Positions 42,880 through 55,063 of a DNA stretch of 64,000 nucleotides are shown here, piece by piece. The translations under genes and the position numbers were made by a program. The notes beneath the pieces are model-generated. The model worked only from the letters and a program-made list of their open reading frames with translations, was not told where the DNA came from and made no database searches. Each line of letters opens with the position of its first letter. Within the stretch, counting starts at the first letter, position 1. Source of the stretch: Lumbricus terrestris (lineage: Eukaryota > Annelida > Clitellata > Crassiclitellata > Lumbricidae). The stretch lies in assembly GCA_949752735.1 (NCBI GenBank), contig OX457053.1, positions 751,293-815,292 on the forward strand. The letters are read 5' to 3'.

Positions 42880-45533
42880 TCACGGCTTCAGAATTTCCGT
42901 CAACTCGTTTTCATTCGATCGAATGCGCTTAATTCTGTCGCGCATATTTCTCAGACAGGACAGAGACACTGCGGAAAACAAGTTCGTCTCTCGATAGAAG
43001 AAATGCGGAAGGTTTCCAAAGGATAGACTTATTTCCAGTCGACGAAGGATACACAAGAACCTCACCAGTAGCGAATGATCACTCCAGTCGTCCTCCTCAT
43101 CCATTTCATAAAATAAAACCGTCTTAAGTTGGTAGGAAGTGAGAGACGCCAATTCTGGCTCGCGATTACGGATGACCATAATAGCATTCAGCACACACTT
43201 TGCACCCTCAGATAGATTTTTTTCCTCATGAACGGAAAAGGAACGTTTCCAGGTCATTGTATATGCTACAACTCCCTTAAAAGGTGTAGAAACGTATAGG
43301 GCACCACCGACTTTGTACGCTGGAACAAGGTCGACTGAATACAGACGCTCACCCCAGAACAGTTCACCCTTGTCCGGATGGACATCCATACGAATGGCCA
43401 TCCCACGTCTGCTAAGAAACACCTTCCGCTTCATCCGATCTGAGCCATTGACAAGTTTCTTCAATTCGATATAGAAGATGTCAGCTGCCTTGTTCGGGTC
43501 GAGGTATTTGTCACCACAGAAAATATATTCGAATAAAGTCCAGTACCGGTAACTTAATACCTTGTCCAATTCCGGACTTGGCTGTTCGCCTCGATTTAGT
43601 CTTAGCCATGCGGTACCATATCTGTTGTCATCGATTACCACCTGCAGATTAGCATCGTGCTTATCGACCACCAGCAGGACATCGGGCTCAAAGTCATCAC
43701 CGCTACTCTTTCTGAGTCCTTCGGCGTGCTCTAAATGGTGGCAGATGCCATGGTATTGAAATATGCTTTCAATTTCCTTCATAAATCTTTCGTGAATTTG
43801 CTTTGCTCTGGTCAATGTCTCTTTCGGTTCACGTAGATACTTGTCCTGGAAGATTTTAAAGGCTAGATACAACTCCCCTGACGCTTGCAAATCTAAAATA
43901 CAAAATGAAACGTGATTTTGTAACAGTCTGATTTAGACGATTTAGACGAATCAGCTTTCTCGCCTGACTATATGCGCACCTTGACCTCTGCCTGGCGACT
44001 TTTTTGATTGAGCCAATGTTTAATCTAGACGTCTCCGGGGGGGAAGTCCCCCCCCAGGATTGGCATTTCCCCCCAGAAAAATTTGACGAAATGATATTGG
44101 TTTTTAGTTACTGTCTTCATCATTGCTTTACATGAAATGTTATAATATACCGTGATATTATTTATTATTATATGATTATAATTACGTTATTTACTACTAT
44201 AATATATGATACTATCATGTTAAGATGACACCTTAAAATGCAGCCATTGCAATGTGGAAATTCAAAAATTTTCTAATGGTCACTAAAAAAATACACCCAT
44301 TTTGTTAAGATGACACCTTAAAATGCAGCCATTGCAATGTTGAAATTCAAAAAGTTTCTAATGGATCACTGAAAAAGTACAGCCACTTTGTCAAGATGAC
44401 ACCTTAAAGTGCTGCCATTGCAATGTGGAAATTCAAAAGTTTCTAATGGGTCACTGAAAAAGTACAGCTATTTTGTTAAGATGACCCCTTAAAATGCTGC
44501 CATTGCAATGTAGAAATTCAAAAAGTTTCTAATGGGCCACTGAAAGAATACAGCTATTTTGTTAAGACGACACCTTAAAATGGTGCCATTGCAATGTTGA
44601 AATTCAAAAAGTTTCTAATGGGCCACTGATAATGTACAGCCATTTTTTAAAGATGTCCCCTTAAAATGCTGCCATTGCAATGTGGAAATTCAAAAAGTTT
44701 CTAATGGGCCACTGAAAAAGTACAGTTATTCTGTTAAGATGACCCCTTCAAATGCTGCCATTGCAATGTGGAAATTCAAAAAGTTTCTGGATATGTAGAA
44801 TGGTACAAAACAGTAGCCTATACTGATGTTGCAAACCATTCCTTGTTGCCGTGTAACCTGTCTGGGGCCCCTGCTACAATCTATCTCACCACCTCTGGAC
44901 GACGCTGAACCGATTGAGAAGCGGTCAAAACCGTTGCGCGTCAAATCAAGCTCGATGAAGCAGGCTTCGGACCCTCTCTGCGACTGTGGAGAGGTGCAGA
45001 CAATGTCTCACATCGTTAATGAACTGTCTTTTTGGCGGACTATCCGCTCTGCATATAATATTATTGCTGATGACGATGCTGTGCGCTGGCTTAGTGCGTT
45101 CTGCAAACGCTAAATAAAATAACGCTGCACTGCATGAGAGTGAGCAAAACACTTTGGTCCACCTATTTATAATTCTTTAGGCTAATGCACTGGTTTTTCT
45201 AGGTGGCCTCTCAGATAGCCAACGCTTTCACTTTCACAATAAATTATTGGTGTCTTATAATAATAATTATAATAGAGCTATTATAGCTGCTGCAAATGTT
45301 AGATTATAATCGATATATAGTGCTCATAATTATTGCGTCTAAGTACCCCTTAATTTAATGGGTTGAGGCGCTATAAAACAAATGACTCTTAGTTGGCTCT
45401 TCCGAAACTCTGCGGATTGCTTAGTTTTTGTCAATATGCCGAAGCCACACGAATCGAATGCAAATGGATAGAACGAATATTCTGCATGAGCTTAAATAAA
45501 TGAAACACAAAAGGTTGTTTTAATCTTACCCAT
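42880..45533 (-). CDS. cGAS-like receptor paralogue C2, glycine-serine loop deleted (exons about 45533-45530 and 43892-42880)
   Basis: Exon 2 (43892-42880) is open for 337 codons and follows TTGTATTTTAG. It aligns end to end with gene C. The acids are kept: FEPDVLLV (E-x-D) and SVDLVPAY. The nucleotide-binding loop that reads TGSSYEGVKV in gene C is reduced to AEGLRK, about four residues shorter without the GS pair. That should cripple phosphate binding in this fold. No ATG is available near the start of exon 2. The upstream sequence ACAATGG|GTAAG (ATG at 45533-45531, donor 45529-45528) has the right phase to give M-D-L-Q-A-S, and its surroundings resemble the region upstream of gene C. No membrane helix is encoded, so a soluble protein is predicted. 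The intron holds an 85-bp satellite. Confidence 0.7.
43893..44217. other. Intron of gene C2, proximal part
   Basis: Contains a G/C-run fragment (CCGGGGGGGGAAGTCCCCCC type) resembling a decayed MITE end; otherwise nothing seen. Confidence 0.4.
44219..44795. repeat. Satellite of about 85 bp, about seven copies, in gene C2 intron
   Basis: The unit contains TTAAGATGACACCTTAAAAT, GCCATTGCAATGTGGAAATT and AAAAAGTTTCTAATGGGCCA. Copies differ by scattered substitutions and one- to two-base indels. The array lies wholly inside the proposed C2 intron. Confidence 0.92.
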
Positions 45534-45795
45534 TGTAGCCTACGTAGAGTTCTCTTTCCAATCAATATTACCGTCGCATGTAGCTTAGCTACTCAATCAA
45601 TTATTATGATATCAAGGACTAGCAGGCCTAACTCTTAGGCTAACAAAAAAGACAGCACTGAAGTCTCATTAACATAATCTATTTTGCTGTGACGTTTTTA
45701 TGGAGTGCCTATCATAGGAGTCATTGGCCAATGGTCTTGCACCACAGCGCATGCTTTAAATATACTCTCTCTCTCATACAAAAATAAATCCATGT
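44800..45795. other. C2 intron, first exon and upstream region
   Basis: Includes the proposed first coding exon end at 45530. AGACAGCACTGAA near 45649 and CCAATGGTCTTGC near 45729 have counterparts upstream of gene C (53171 and 53271), supporting duplication of the 5' region with the gene. Confidence 0.5.
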
Positions 45796-45990
45796 ATGTA
45801 TGTGTGTATGTATGTATGCATGTATGTATGTATGTATGTATGTATGTATGTATGTATGTATGTATGTATGTATGCATGTATGTATGTATGTATGTATGTA
45901 TGTACGCATGCATGCATGCATGCATGTATGTATGTATGTATGTATGTATGTATGTATGTATGTATGTATGTATGTATGTATGTATGTATG

Positions 45991-46020
<30 letters not shown>
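45796..46020. repeat. (ATGT)n microsatellite
   Basis: About 55 tetranucleotide units with a few ATGC variants near 45905-45925. The long Cys-Met-Tyr-Val or His-Thr-Tyr-Ile reading frames are artefacts. Confidence 0.97.
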
Positions 46021-46021
<1 letters not shown>

Positions 46022-46492
46022 TACAATGAATGAGATTGGGTTACTGTCGTTAGGCCTACTGTAACAGATGGGTGTTGGAGCGCCCTCCATTGATGTCTGT
46101 TTGCCAGATGCAAAACCAATACATCAACTTCAATTGCCGTACAAGATGTCGCTCTATAGAACCCAAACCATTTTCAGGTCAAACACACAACCAGATGATC
46201 TCTCTCTATTAAAACACCGAGGCAGCCTATGGTTAAGACTCAGTGGCGGCTCTATTAGGATTTTAAAGAAGGCTGAAGAACATTGGGATAAGGTAAGTAT
46301 CACTGATACTTTGGGTATTAAGGCAGCGTATAATGATAGATAAGCGTATATCAAGTGTCTTGATGCAACAATTGTATAGGCTATGCGACTTGGCCTTTGA
46401 AGGACCCACCGAAGATTGAGATCAGATTCTGTCGAGAGTTTATGCAGGTTCAATACATGTCAACATTGCACCTCATCTTTTTATTTCTCCAT
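46021..46492. other. Unannotated sequence
   Basis: No gene or repeat recognised. Confidence 0.35.
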
Positions 46493-46707
46493 TTTTATAG
46501 CGTCCATTTAAGCTCTCTACTCAGAGGCGCTTCCAACTACAGCACGGACACTGCATCGGAGTTTCACGCCGAAGCGCCCGAGCAATATTATTGAGAGTGA
46601 AGGGCTTGCTCAAAGTCCCTACGCGGCGGTTTGAGGTGGATTCGAACCTGGAACCCTCCGGCTCCAAGGTACCGACGCCACCACTAAGCTTACACCACCG
46701 CGCCACC
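46493..46707 (-). mobile_element. tRNA-derived SINE (family 1), copy 2
   Basis: Perfect B box GGTTCGAATCC (46648-46638). The A box region is split by a few inserted bases (ACTAAGCTTACACC on the plus strand). The L2-like tail is at 46495-46535 (TATAGCGTCCATTTAAGC). Confidence 0.78.
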
Positions 46708-46873
46708 AATATGAAGCCAGTCAGCGACTATTATACTGATGTCTTTAACAGGTTTATCTATCGACGAACCTGCGAACAACGGCAAAAGCAATGTGGTTTA
46801 ATCCCAGAACTTAAAGTGTGGCTGGACGGTCATGCAAGATCCCGGTAGGCTATACATGCAGTTTGTCTGTAGG

Positions 46874-48594
46874 TAGACCTGGGAGTCGACCCCAATAAGT
46901 CGACCCCAGTCGACTTGGTCATCCCAAGTCGGGTCGGGTCGTTTCTGCTCACCGCAACTGACCCCAAGTCGAATTTTGTAGAGTGAAGTCACTTGAAGTT
47001 GTTTTTACCACAAGTCGACTTAAACCGACTTGAGACACAAATATAATTAAATTTGTCACTTCAAACCAATTTTCGTGACAACATATAGCCTAAGCAGCTT
47101 TTGTAGCCTATATATAGGCCTATAGTGTGTCTACAAGAATGAATGGGGCCTTTGCTAAACAGAGACTTGGCCTACTGATTTTTTTACCGGTAGGCTATCG
47201 TGCAGACTGCGGTCTGTCGATCTATTCATATACTTTTTTTTAATTCTATGCTAAACCGTCACGCTTAGGCATGCGCTTAATTCAAATGGTGACACAAAAT
47301 GTTACTAAAATATTAGCACGTGTGCTTATCAGGACAAAAACATGAGCAAATCAGTTAACTTCTTTCTAGTGGTGAGTGAATTCGGCGCAAAGAAAGCTGG
47401 ATCTGCATTCTGCAAGGCCTATAATCATGGGCGCCCGCATAAATGTTTGCAGGAGGGGCAAAACACGATGGTCAAGGTTAAAAACATTTGAAGCGAGAGG
47501 TAAAAAAATGCAAAGTAGGGAGTTAAGAACATGCATGGGTATTTTTCATAGAGGTTTCTTGATGTAAATGTCTCAGTTTCACTTTTTAAAATTTGTTACA
47601 TGAACTATTTCTTTTTGCAAGGAAATTTGCTTAAAAAATCGAAAAGTTTTAGTTGAAAGTAGGTTTTTAATTCTCTAATGCGAAGAAACTTGTAATGAAC
47701 CCCCAAAGTAGTAGTGAGATAAATAGGTTCGAATTTTCCAGGGGGAGGGGCAAGTGCCCCTCTTGCATCCATGTGCGGGCGCCCATGCCTATAATGAATC
47801 GATAATTTGGCGCTACTTCGGTACGCTGCATCTGCAGTTGTCTGCAGACGGAAAATTATTGTATACGGGCCAATTGGACAATGAAAGACTGTACTGTCAG
47901 TGAGTAAGCCTATAGTAGTAGCCTACTGCCAGATGATGCGCTTGCAATGCTATTTGCTAAGTTGCGGAGTGATGTTAGTGGCCGAATAATTATGAAAACA
48001 GAATTTACAAATTAGGTCCATAATATAACACGCCATTCAGTGCAACCAGTCCGTGCATGGTCCCCATTTTATCCTAGACCTTGTGCGATTTACAAATTTG
48101 TTTAATATTAGCATCAATAATAAAAATTATATTAATGATGAGTGTAATCCGAATAATCACAGACAGTGGACAAGCTAGAATTCTTAAGCTTAATAATTTG
48201 CCGTCGCATTGTGACTTGTCTAGGCCTATAGATGGCCCAAAGCATCACAAAACTATTCACACTGAAGCACAAACAGCCTGAAATGGGTTTAGTAAAAAAC
48301 TTTAACAAATTCATGCTTCGATTAAGTGTTGAGGCCTCATTACTCATTGGTAGGCATAAATGAAATTAATGCTTGCAGGAAAATTGGCTTGACTTCTTGC
48401 ATTAGTAGCCCTACGTAGACCTAGGCTAATGGCTATTTCCATGTCAGAAGTCGACTTCAAGTCGGAAGTCGGTTGTTTTTTTGCCAAGTCGGGTCAAGTC
48501 GTTTTGACGCCGAGAAGTCGACTTCAAGTCGACCTCAAGTCACTTTAGGGTCAAGTGGGGTCAGATTAGCCGACCAAAGTCACTCCCAGGTCTA
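46874..48594. mobile_element. hAT-like element with GTCGACTT-rich ends
   Basis: Inverted ends TAGACCTGGGAGT and ACTCCCAGGTCTA, with a perfect 8-bp duplication TCTGTAGG (46866-46873 and 48595-48602). About 120 bases at each end are packed with AAGTCGACTT/GGGTCGGGTC words in both orientations, which look like clustered transposase-binding sites. 1.72 kb including the nested MITE 47426-47787. No transposase frame. Confidence 0.88.
47426..47787. mobile_element. MITE, family CATGGGCGCC, best copy, nested in 46874-48594
   Basis: Inverted ends CATGGGCGCCCGCA and TGCGGGCGCCCATG, with a perfect 8-bp duplication CCTATAAT (47418-47425 and 47788-47795). 362 bp. Reference copy for the older relatives at 2448-2745, 10200-11660 and 41840-42440. 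Confidence 0.92.
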
Positions 48595-49329
48595 TCTGTA
48601 GGTCTAGCTGATTTTTAAGCGCTGGCCTTACACTAGACCTATCTCACTCATATGATATGCATAGTTGAACACAAGTGAACACTGTTCTGTTCGTCGCAGT
48701 GCAGTCTATTGAATTGTGTGCATTGCCTGTATGATCTGATATGCGGCGTTGCTCATGTGACATATTGCCTGAGGCGTGTTGATCCATGTTTTAAGCCTTA
48801 AGGCGTCCGGCTGAGTGTCCTTAATTCCTGAAAACCGAAATCATGCGTCGATCTCTTTTTCTTGTTGGATGAATCTTTTTTGGGTGTTGATGTGATTGAA
48901 TTTTAAGACTTGGTAATATCTTGTGCTGTTGATGAAGGATTTAACGAATTTGAAATTGACGACATATGATCAATACAAAATTAATTATCATATTGCGATG
49001 GCTTCTTAACGTTTGACGATTTCATCCTGGTTAACAGTGTGATTTTTTTAAATTTCACACTCATTTTCTACTTTTTAGTATTAATTGGAATGACAAGACC
49101 TCTAGGCCTATATAAAAATAAAAAAACTTCGCAGAAAAAAGTTGACGACATTTTTTAGTCATTTCCCGGTCTGCCTGCCTGAAAAACACAGACTTGCCCG
49201 AAATTGCCCGAAAAATTGACGACCTTTTTTGTTTTAGTCATTTCCCGGGTCTGCTTGCCCGAAAAACAGTTTTGCCCAAAATTTGTGGGGCATTTGCCCC
49301 TCCCCCTGGACCCCGCCTCGTACGCCTAT

Positions 49330-50990
49330 GATAGTCACGAAAGATTCTAGTCATAGGCTATACACACTTACACAGTAGGCTATGTCAATATTTCTAGTTC
49401 TTCACACACAATCCTTAAAATAGATTGCTTAATTTTTTAGCATATAAACTGCTCTTCGGTGAATACAAACTTTTGCGTCACGTAGGCCTATAATAATTGG
49501 ATCTAAACGTCTTAATTGAACCGATTAGGCCTATACAGCAAAATTCCTTCACCTGTTCTATCTCCTTTCCTTTTATTTTGATGTTGACTGTATTTTCTTC
49601 TCCCTTGCTGATCTTCATTACTTTTGTCTACTTTATGTTAATCCTCATGCCATATTCATTGGACGTTTTGTTCAATCTATCCATCACTTCCTGAAGCCCC
49701 TTCTGGCTTCTCGCCAGCATTGCCTGATCGTCCGCAAACCTCAGTGCCTTAATCCATCTTTCTCTCATCTTTATGCCTTCTTCCAGATCATCTAGTGCTT
49801 CTCTAACCAGTTCTTCTATATATATGTTGAATAAAAGAGGTGATAGAGCCCTGTCTTACTCCTCTGCCCACCTTTCCTGGTTCTGAGTACTCCCCGTCGA
49901 TTCTTATTTTTACTTTCTGCCCCATGTATAAATTTCCTATCAATTTTCTTTCTCTCCAGTCTATTCCCACTCTCCTGTAGTAGCTTTCTCCAGTTGACTC
50001 TATCGAATACCTTCTCATAATCCACAAAACATATATATACGTCCTGTCCATTCTGACAGCTTCTTTCTGTTAGTATTCGCAATGTTCCGATAGCGTCTCT
50101 TGTTCCCACCCCCTTCCTGAAACCGAATTGGTCATCTCCTAGTCCTCCAATTGACTGTTTTTCCCAGCACTCTCTTTGCCAGTATTCTTACCATGATTTT
50201 GGATGCATGGGTGAGCAAGCTGATGGTTCTGTGTTCTTCGCAAGATGTTGTATTTGGTTTCTTCTTAATCGGTATGATGATGGCTTGTAGGAAGTCTTCT
50301 GGCCATACTCCCGTTGTGTATATGTCCTGGCATAACTGCACTAGTTCCTTCAAGGCTACTTCCTCCAGACTTTTGAGCATTTCTGCCGGTATGTCGTCTA
50401 TTCCCTCCGCCTTGTTGTTTTTCATTTCCCTTATGGCTGCTCGTACCTCCTCTGCCAGCACCTCCGGTCCAGTGTCTTCCTCTCTCTCCTCTCTCTCAAT
50501 ATCTTGTATTCCTCCATCGAGATCTTCGTTTCTGTAGAGTTCTTCTACATACTCCTTCCAAATGCAGATAGGGACAGTTTAGTCGTTTGACCAACTATTT
50601 GGCCGGTCAAGATTCAAACATAGACACACAGCTTGTCGGCTCGTCGATATGATTTGCTATGGTCACGAAAGACTCGAGTCGTATACACACTTACACAGTA
50701 GCCTACTGTAGGCTATGTCAATATTAATACTTCTTCAAACACAATTCTTAAAATAGATTTTTATTTTTAAGCATATAAACGGCTCTTCGGTGAATACAAA
50801 CTTTTGCGTCACGTAATGACTCTTAGATAGCCTACGTCTTAACTGAACCGATTATAGATATAGTGTCATTTTAAATCATAAGATCAATAAATCACTAAAT
50901 TAAATTAAAATATCAAATCTGCGAAAGAACTGTGCGTTGAAATGCAGATAGGGACAGTTTAGTCGTTTGACCAACGGTTTGATCCGTCTA
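49330..50990. repeat. Tandem duplication interrupted by a LINE fragment
   Basis: The block at about 49330-49540 (with TCTTCGGTGAATACAAACTT) recurs at 50655-50860. GCAGATAGGGACAGTTTAGT occurs at about 50566 and again at 50943. So a unit of about 350 bases was duplicated and one copy received the LINE at 49541-50560. Confidence 0.7.
49541..50560 (-). mobile_element. LINE reverse transcriptase fragment
   Basis: The minus strand encodes, with a few breaks, a non-LTR reverse transcriptase core: NNKAEGIDDIPAEMLK, then GVWPEDF, then EEHRTISLLTHASKI, then FVDYEKVFDRVNW, then the FADD catalytic box (FADDQAML, near 49720). Both ends are missing. Stops at several points make it non-functional. It is probably the same family as the 3' tail at 13587-13857. 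Confidence 0.85.
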
Positions 50991-51295
50991 CTCTTAAGGC
51001 CCTTGATGTTGTTGCAATGATCAAATCATGTGATCCTCTTCAGGCCTTCGACAGTTCGACTCCTGTCTATGTGTCTGGTCGTCTTCTTTCCTTCAATGGT
51101 CTTCTGGCGAGTTGTGCTATATTGACAGATTGCAAATCCTTTAAATTTTAGAAATTAGAGTTTAATAATGAAGCCACTTAGAAACTTTCAACAGAGTACA
51201 GAACTAGGTTATCTCGTGGCCTACTAAAAGCAAAACGATATTGAATTAAACAAAACACGATTATGTGCCAAACAGTTTACGTTCATTTCAAGATT

Positions 51296-52312
51296 TTATG
51301 ACTTCAGAATTTTCATCAGCTCCTTTTCATTTCGAATGTGCTTGATTCTGTCACGCATGTTGATCATGCTGTACGAAGACATTGGAGCAAGTAGGTTGAT
51401 CTGCCGAATAAAGTAATGCGGAAGATTTCCGTTGGCCAAACTCCTTTCCAAGCGACTAAGAACACCCAAGAACCTCAGCACTTGCGCACGACCGCTCCAG
51501 TCGCATTCGTCGTCGATTTCATAGAATAAAGCAGTCTTCAGATGGTATGACGTAAGAGGAGCTAGTCCTGGTTCTCGATTGCGGACCACCTTCAGTACAC
51601 GCAGGATACACTTCGATCCTCCAGATAGCTTTTGCTTCTCCTCAATGGAGAAGGAACGTCTCCAAGTCATCCTATTTGGAGCATCTACAGTTAAAGGCTT
51701 GCAAACGTACAGGGCACCGCCGACTTGGTACGCCGGAACAAGATCCACAGAAAACAGGCGCGGACCCCAGAGTACCAACCCACTATCTGGGTGAACATCC
51801 ATCTGAACGGCTGGGCCATGTCGGCGAAGCTTCACCTTGCCTTTCATCTGAGCGGATTCATTGATAAGTTTCTGCAATTCGCTGAAGAAAAGCTGAACTG
51901 TTTTGTCCGGATCGACGTACAAATTACCGCTGCTAATGTATCCGAAGAAATTCCAGTACTTCAAGACCTTGTCCAATCCCCCAGTTGGCTGTTCGCCTCG
52001 ATTTAATTTCAGCCAGCCGTAACCAGGTGTGGCGTTGTCGTCAAGAGCCTGTAGATCATATTTGTGTTTATCTATGACTACCATGACATCAAATTCAAGG
52101 TCGTCATTGTCGAAACTCTTTCTTACCTTCACTCCTTCGTATGAGCTGCCGGTGTATTCTAAACGGTGGCATATCCCATTCCGCCGAAAAGTGTTCTCAA
52201 TTTCCTGCATATAATCTTGGTGAATGTTCATTGCGAGCCTCATGTTACCTCTTGGCTCACGAGCATATTTGTCGTGGAAGTCTTGGAAGGCTCGATACAA
52301 TTCCTCCGACAT
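51296..52312 (-). CDS. cGAS-like receptor, gene C (catalytic residues intact, predicted soluble)
   Basis: 338 residues from MSEELYRAF. All catalytic features are present: loop TGSSYEGVKV near residue 52, LEFDVMV with the E-x-D pair near 72, and the third acid in SVDLVPAY near 190. The C-terminal helical Mab-21 half is complete (SGGSKCILRVLKV, TSYHLKTALF). No membrane segment or zinc-ribbon insertion (the H-C-C-C thumb of vertebrate cGAS) is seen. By family knowledge it should sense a ligand and make a nucleotide second messenger in the cytosol; ligand and product are unknown. The exon opens at ATATTTTAG|AG (about 52320) in the same phase as the paralogues, and the first ATG lies just inside it. 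The 5' UTR exon probably ends at 53084, where TTTG|GTAAG matches the C2 arrangement. Confidence 0.85.
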   Translation of the reverse strand: MSEELYRAFQDFHDKYAREPRGNMRLAMNIHQDYMQEIENTFRRNGICHRLEYTGSSYEGVKVRKSFDNDDLEFDVMVVIDKHKYDLQALDDNATPGYGWLKLNRGEQPTGGLDKVLKYWNFFGYISSGNLYVDPDKTVQLFFSELQKLINESAQMKGKVKLRRHGPAVQMDVHPDSGLVLWGPRLFSVDLVPAYQVGGALYVCKPLTVDAPNRMTWRRSFSIEEKQKLSGGSKCILRVLKVVRNREPGLAPLTSYHLKTALFYEIDDECDWSGRAQVLRFLGVLSRLERSLANGNLPHYFIRQINLLAPMSSYSMINMRDRIKHIRNEKELMKILKS

Positions 52313-52332
52313 TTTCGACTCTAAAATATGAA

Positions 52333-53720
52333 GTAGGTCTATAATACATGTACCTTATTGAAATGACGATCTTGGAATTGTTTCCACAATTCCTGGACAT
52401 AATGCATAGTGTGCATTTGGTTGAGGATGGGTCACAACAGTTTTAAACACTTGACGGTCACTTCTATTGCTCAACTAAAAATTTTTCAGAAACTGTGATC
52501 CAAAAGCAAATTACAAATATTGGTACTTCTGTATTCATATCTAATGTAATAGAAATTGACTCGTGTTTCAAAAGGACATTTTGCTCAGAAAAAGCTTAGA
52601 AGCCGGAGCTTGCAGAATTAAACTTTCGTCATGTTGAAGAAGATGACGCGATTAGCTAGATGCAGCAGACGTCATCCTTCCGTGTTTTTGTCAATCTTGC
52701 GACTCTTATTTTTCCTACAGCTTATGATAAATGTCTAATAGGCTATTTTCTCTTTGAAGTGACCATAATTGGGTTTCTCTGGGTTGAACGCAATGGGAGC
52801 GCTTCTAAAGGCCCTTGCTGCGAGAAGTGCTTTATAAGTGGTCAGCCTGGTCAGGTACAATACAATACAATACAAAATATCTGACGCACGTGCCTGTAGT
52901 TTCGATCGTTTTCAAAAAATGCGCTATATAATGTGGTACAACGCAGTCCGGACTGTCACAATCACGCAACCGATTCATTTATCTGCGCCCCACAATGCCT
53001 TGCAGCTAGCATGAAAAAATAGACCGAGATTGAAATGATTAAGAAAATTCTACAGAAATGAGACACAGTCGTTTAAGTCTTACCAAAGGTAGACAGGATA
53101 CGACCGCAATTACTTCCAGTCAGATGCGTAGCTACCAACGTTCGAAACCAGAACTAATACTTTCCAAGGCCTATAAAAAGACAGCACTGAACCGATGTCA
53201 GCATAATCAATGCCAGTCCGCCGTGTGGCAATGCAGCCTACATGCACAGCTGAGGTATAGGCGCTCTTAGCCAATGGTCGAACGCCACATAGAACCGTCT
53301 TAATATCTCCTATGATCCGTCGAATAGATTATACCACAGAGCAGAGAAGAAGATTCCAGTTACAACCGACACAATTATTCATTTGTATTTGTTCAGAATT
53401 GAACTCAGGAAACAAAACTACAGGTCATGGAAGACCGAAGAAAAGATATCACGCATGCTCAGAGATGATGCCGTATAATTATTATCAGGAGTGGTAGCAA
53501 ATGGTTAACCTGCTTCTGGCTCCACCGGGTTATTTTAAGTCCGGGATTTTCCAATATTGGTTACGGTAAAGAGCCAACGCTTTCACTTGTGCTATATTAT
53601 TATAAATGTAAATGTAATCGCATATTTATATAGCGGCTGTGTTATGGCTTCGACCCTGAGGGTGAGATCCTTCACCACCGCTACTCCACGTTTATATTGC
53701 GACCGAGCCACCCGCACGAC
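52333..53720. other. Intron and upstream region of gene C
   Basis: Contains a 3'-end fragment of an L2-like LINE at about 52780-52880 (GGGAGCGCTTCTAAAGGCCC then CAATACAATACAATAC), the proposed non-coding first exon boundary at 53084, and at 53620 another TTTATATAGCGGC tail. Confidence 0.5.
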
Positions 53721-53728
53721 GTTCTAGA

Positions 53729-54575
53729 CAATGATGCCACAGCTGGGTTTTTTCCACTAGATCTGGGTTTTTTGGCCTTCGTCTGGGTTTCTGGGTTTTT
53801 TTGGGGCAAGATCTAGGTTTATTTTGGTGAGTTGACATATTGTACTTACAACACATGAATATTCTGTGAAATTCAATGGTTAAATGTAAAAATGGCTGTG
53901 ATACACAATTTTCCCACTAGTTTTAGTTATAAACTCCACAATCAAAATCTTATGTTGTCAATTCACAAATAATTTGTAACCTGAAGAATAGTTCTGCACA
54001 GAAATAAACCATTTTGACATTTCAAAGTAGGTCAGATCACTCGTCTCTTTCCTTGTAAAGCCGTATTACATCTACAATATGCATATACAGTTATACACTG
54101 TAGGTCAGGTCAATTGTCTCAATCCTATAGTGGTATAATAGCCAAGTTATTGCAGAGTATTAATGTTCTAGGTGTTTACAACGTTGGATTGTTTGTGTAT
54201 TAAGAAAATTTGGCTGGAAACCTCGAACAACTCTAAAACTTTGTAAACTTAAGCCACGTGTGTTATGTGCTTAGGCTACAATTCTGGTAGACTCGACCCG
54301 CTGCGCATGCGCACACGAATATATCGATTAAGCTTATTGTTAGTATGGATCCCGAGTCTCTGACAACTTTGATAATTGATACTATTAAAGTTGTAATTAC
54401 ATTTTATTCGACTCTTTTGACGAACATTTTGTTAATCCTCATGCGAACTAGCGAAAAACCAACTTAATTTGAACAAAGGGGGTCTAAAATATCTTATATG
54501 AATAGCCTGAATTTTTCTGGGTTTTTTTCTAAAGAAAATCTGGGTTTATTTCAGAAACCTTAGTGGCAACACTGG
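53729..54575. mobile_element. hAT-like non-autonomous element, 847 bp
   Basis: The left end CAATGATGCCAC pairs with the right end GTGGCAACACTG. Perfect 8-bp duplication GTTCTAGA (53721-53728 and 54576-54583). Both subterminal regions carry CTGGGTTTTTT words. Confidence 0.85.
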
Positions 54576-55063
54576 TTCTAGACTCCATAAGGTCAGCTGA
54601 GTATCTGTCAATATTGCAACTGGCGCGATTCTGAATGTGTTGACCTTCTTTAGGCTACTGTAATGTCTATGGCGGCGCTAAAATAAAGCCGTAGGCCTAC
54701 GTGCGTCTTAATTTAGTCGTTTAAAACCATACGGCCCTGTGCTTTAGACCAACCGTACATTGCAGTCACCACAAATAGATTGAGTTTGAAACTGAAAAAG
54801 CGTAAAAGAAGTCAAACCCTACCAGCATGCACACAGAGAGCCTTTATGCGACCAGTGATCCCATATGGAACCAGTGTTCCCACATGAAAACATTACTGTG
54901 CTCAGTGGCGTAGCTACCATGTGTGCAATGTGTGCAAAGCACACGGGCCCACGACCTCCAGGGGCCCACACAGATTATTTAAATAATTATTTAAATATTC
55001 AAATTAGTAGGCTAATTTATATTATGTGACCGACCATCCCAAAACCTCCAGGGGCCCACACCA

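Noticed and set aside
45698..46119. Long frames of His-Thr-Tyr-Ile or Cys-Met-Tyr-Val
   Set aside because: ATGT tetranucleotide repeat artefact.
46591..46848. Small plus-strand protein over the SINE copy at 46493-46707
   Set aside because: Frame lies on the SINE sequence and is not shared in frame by the other copies.
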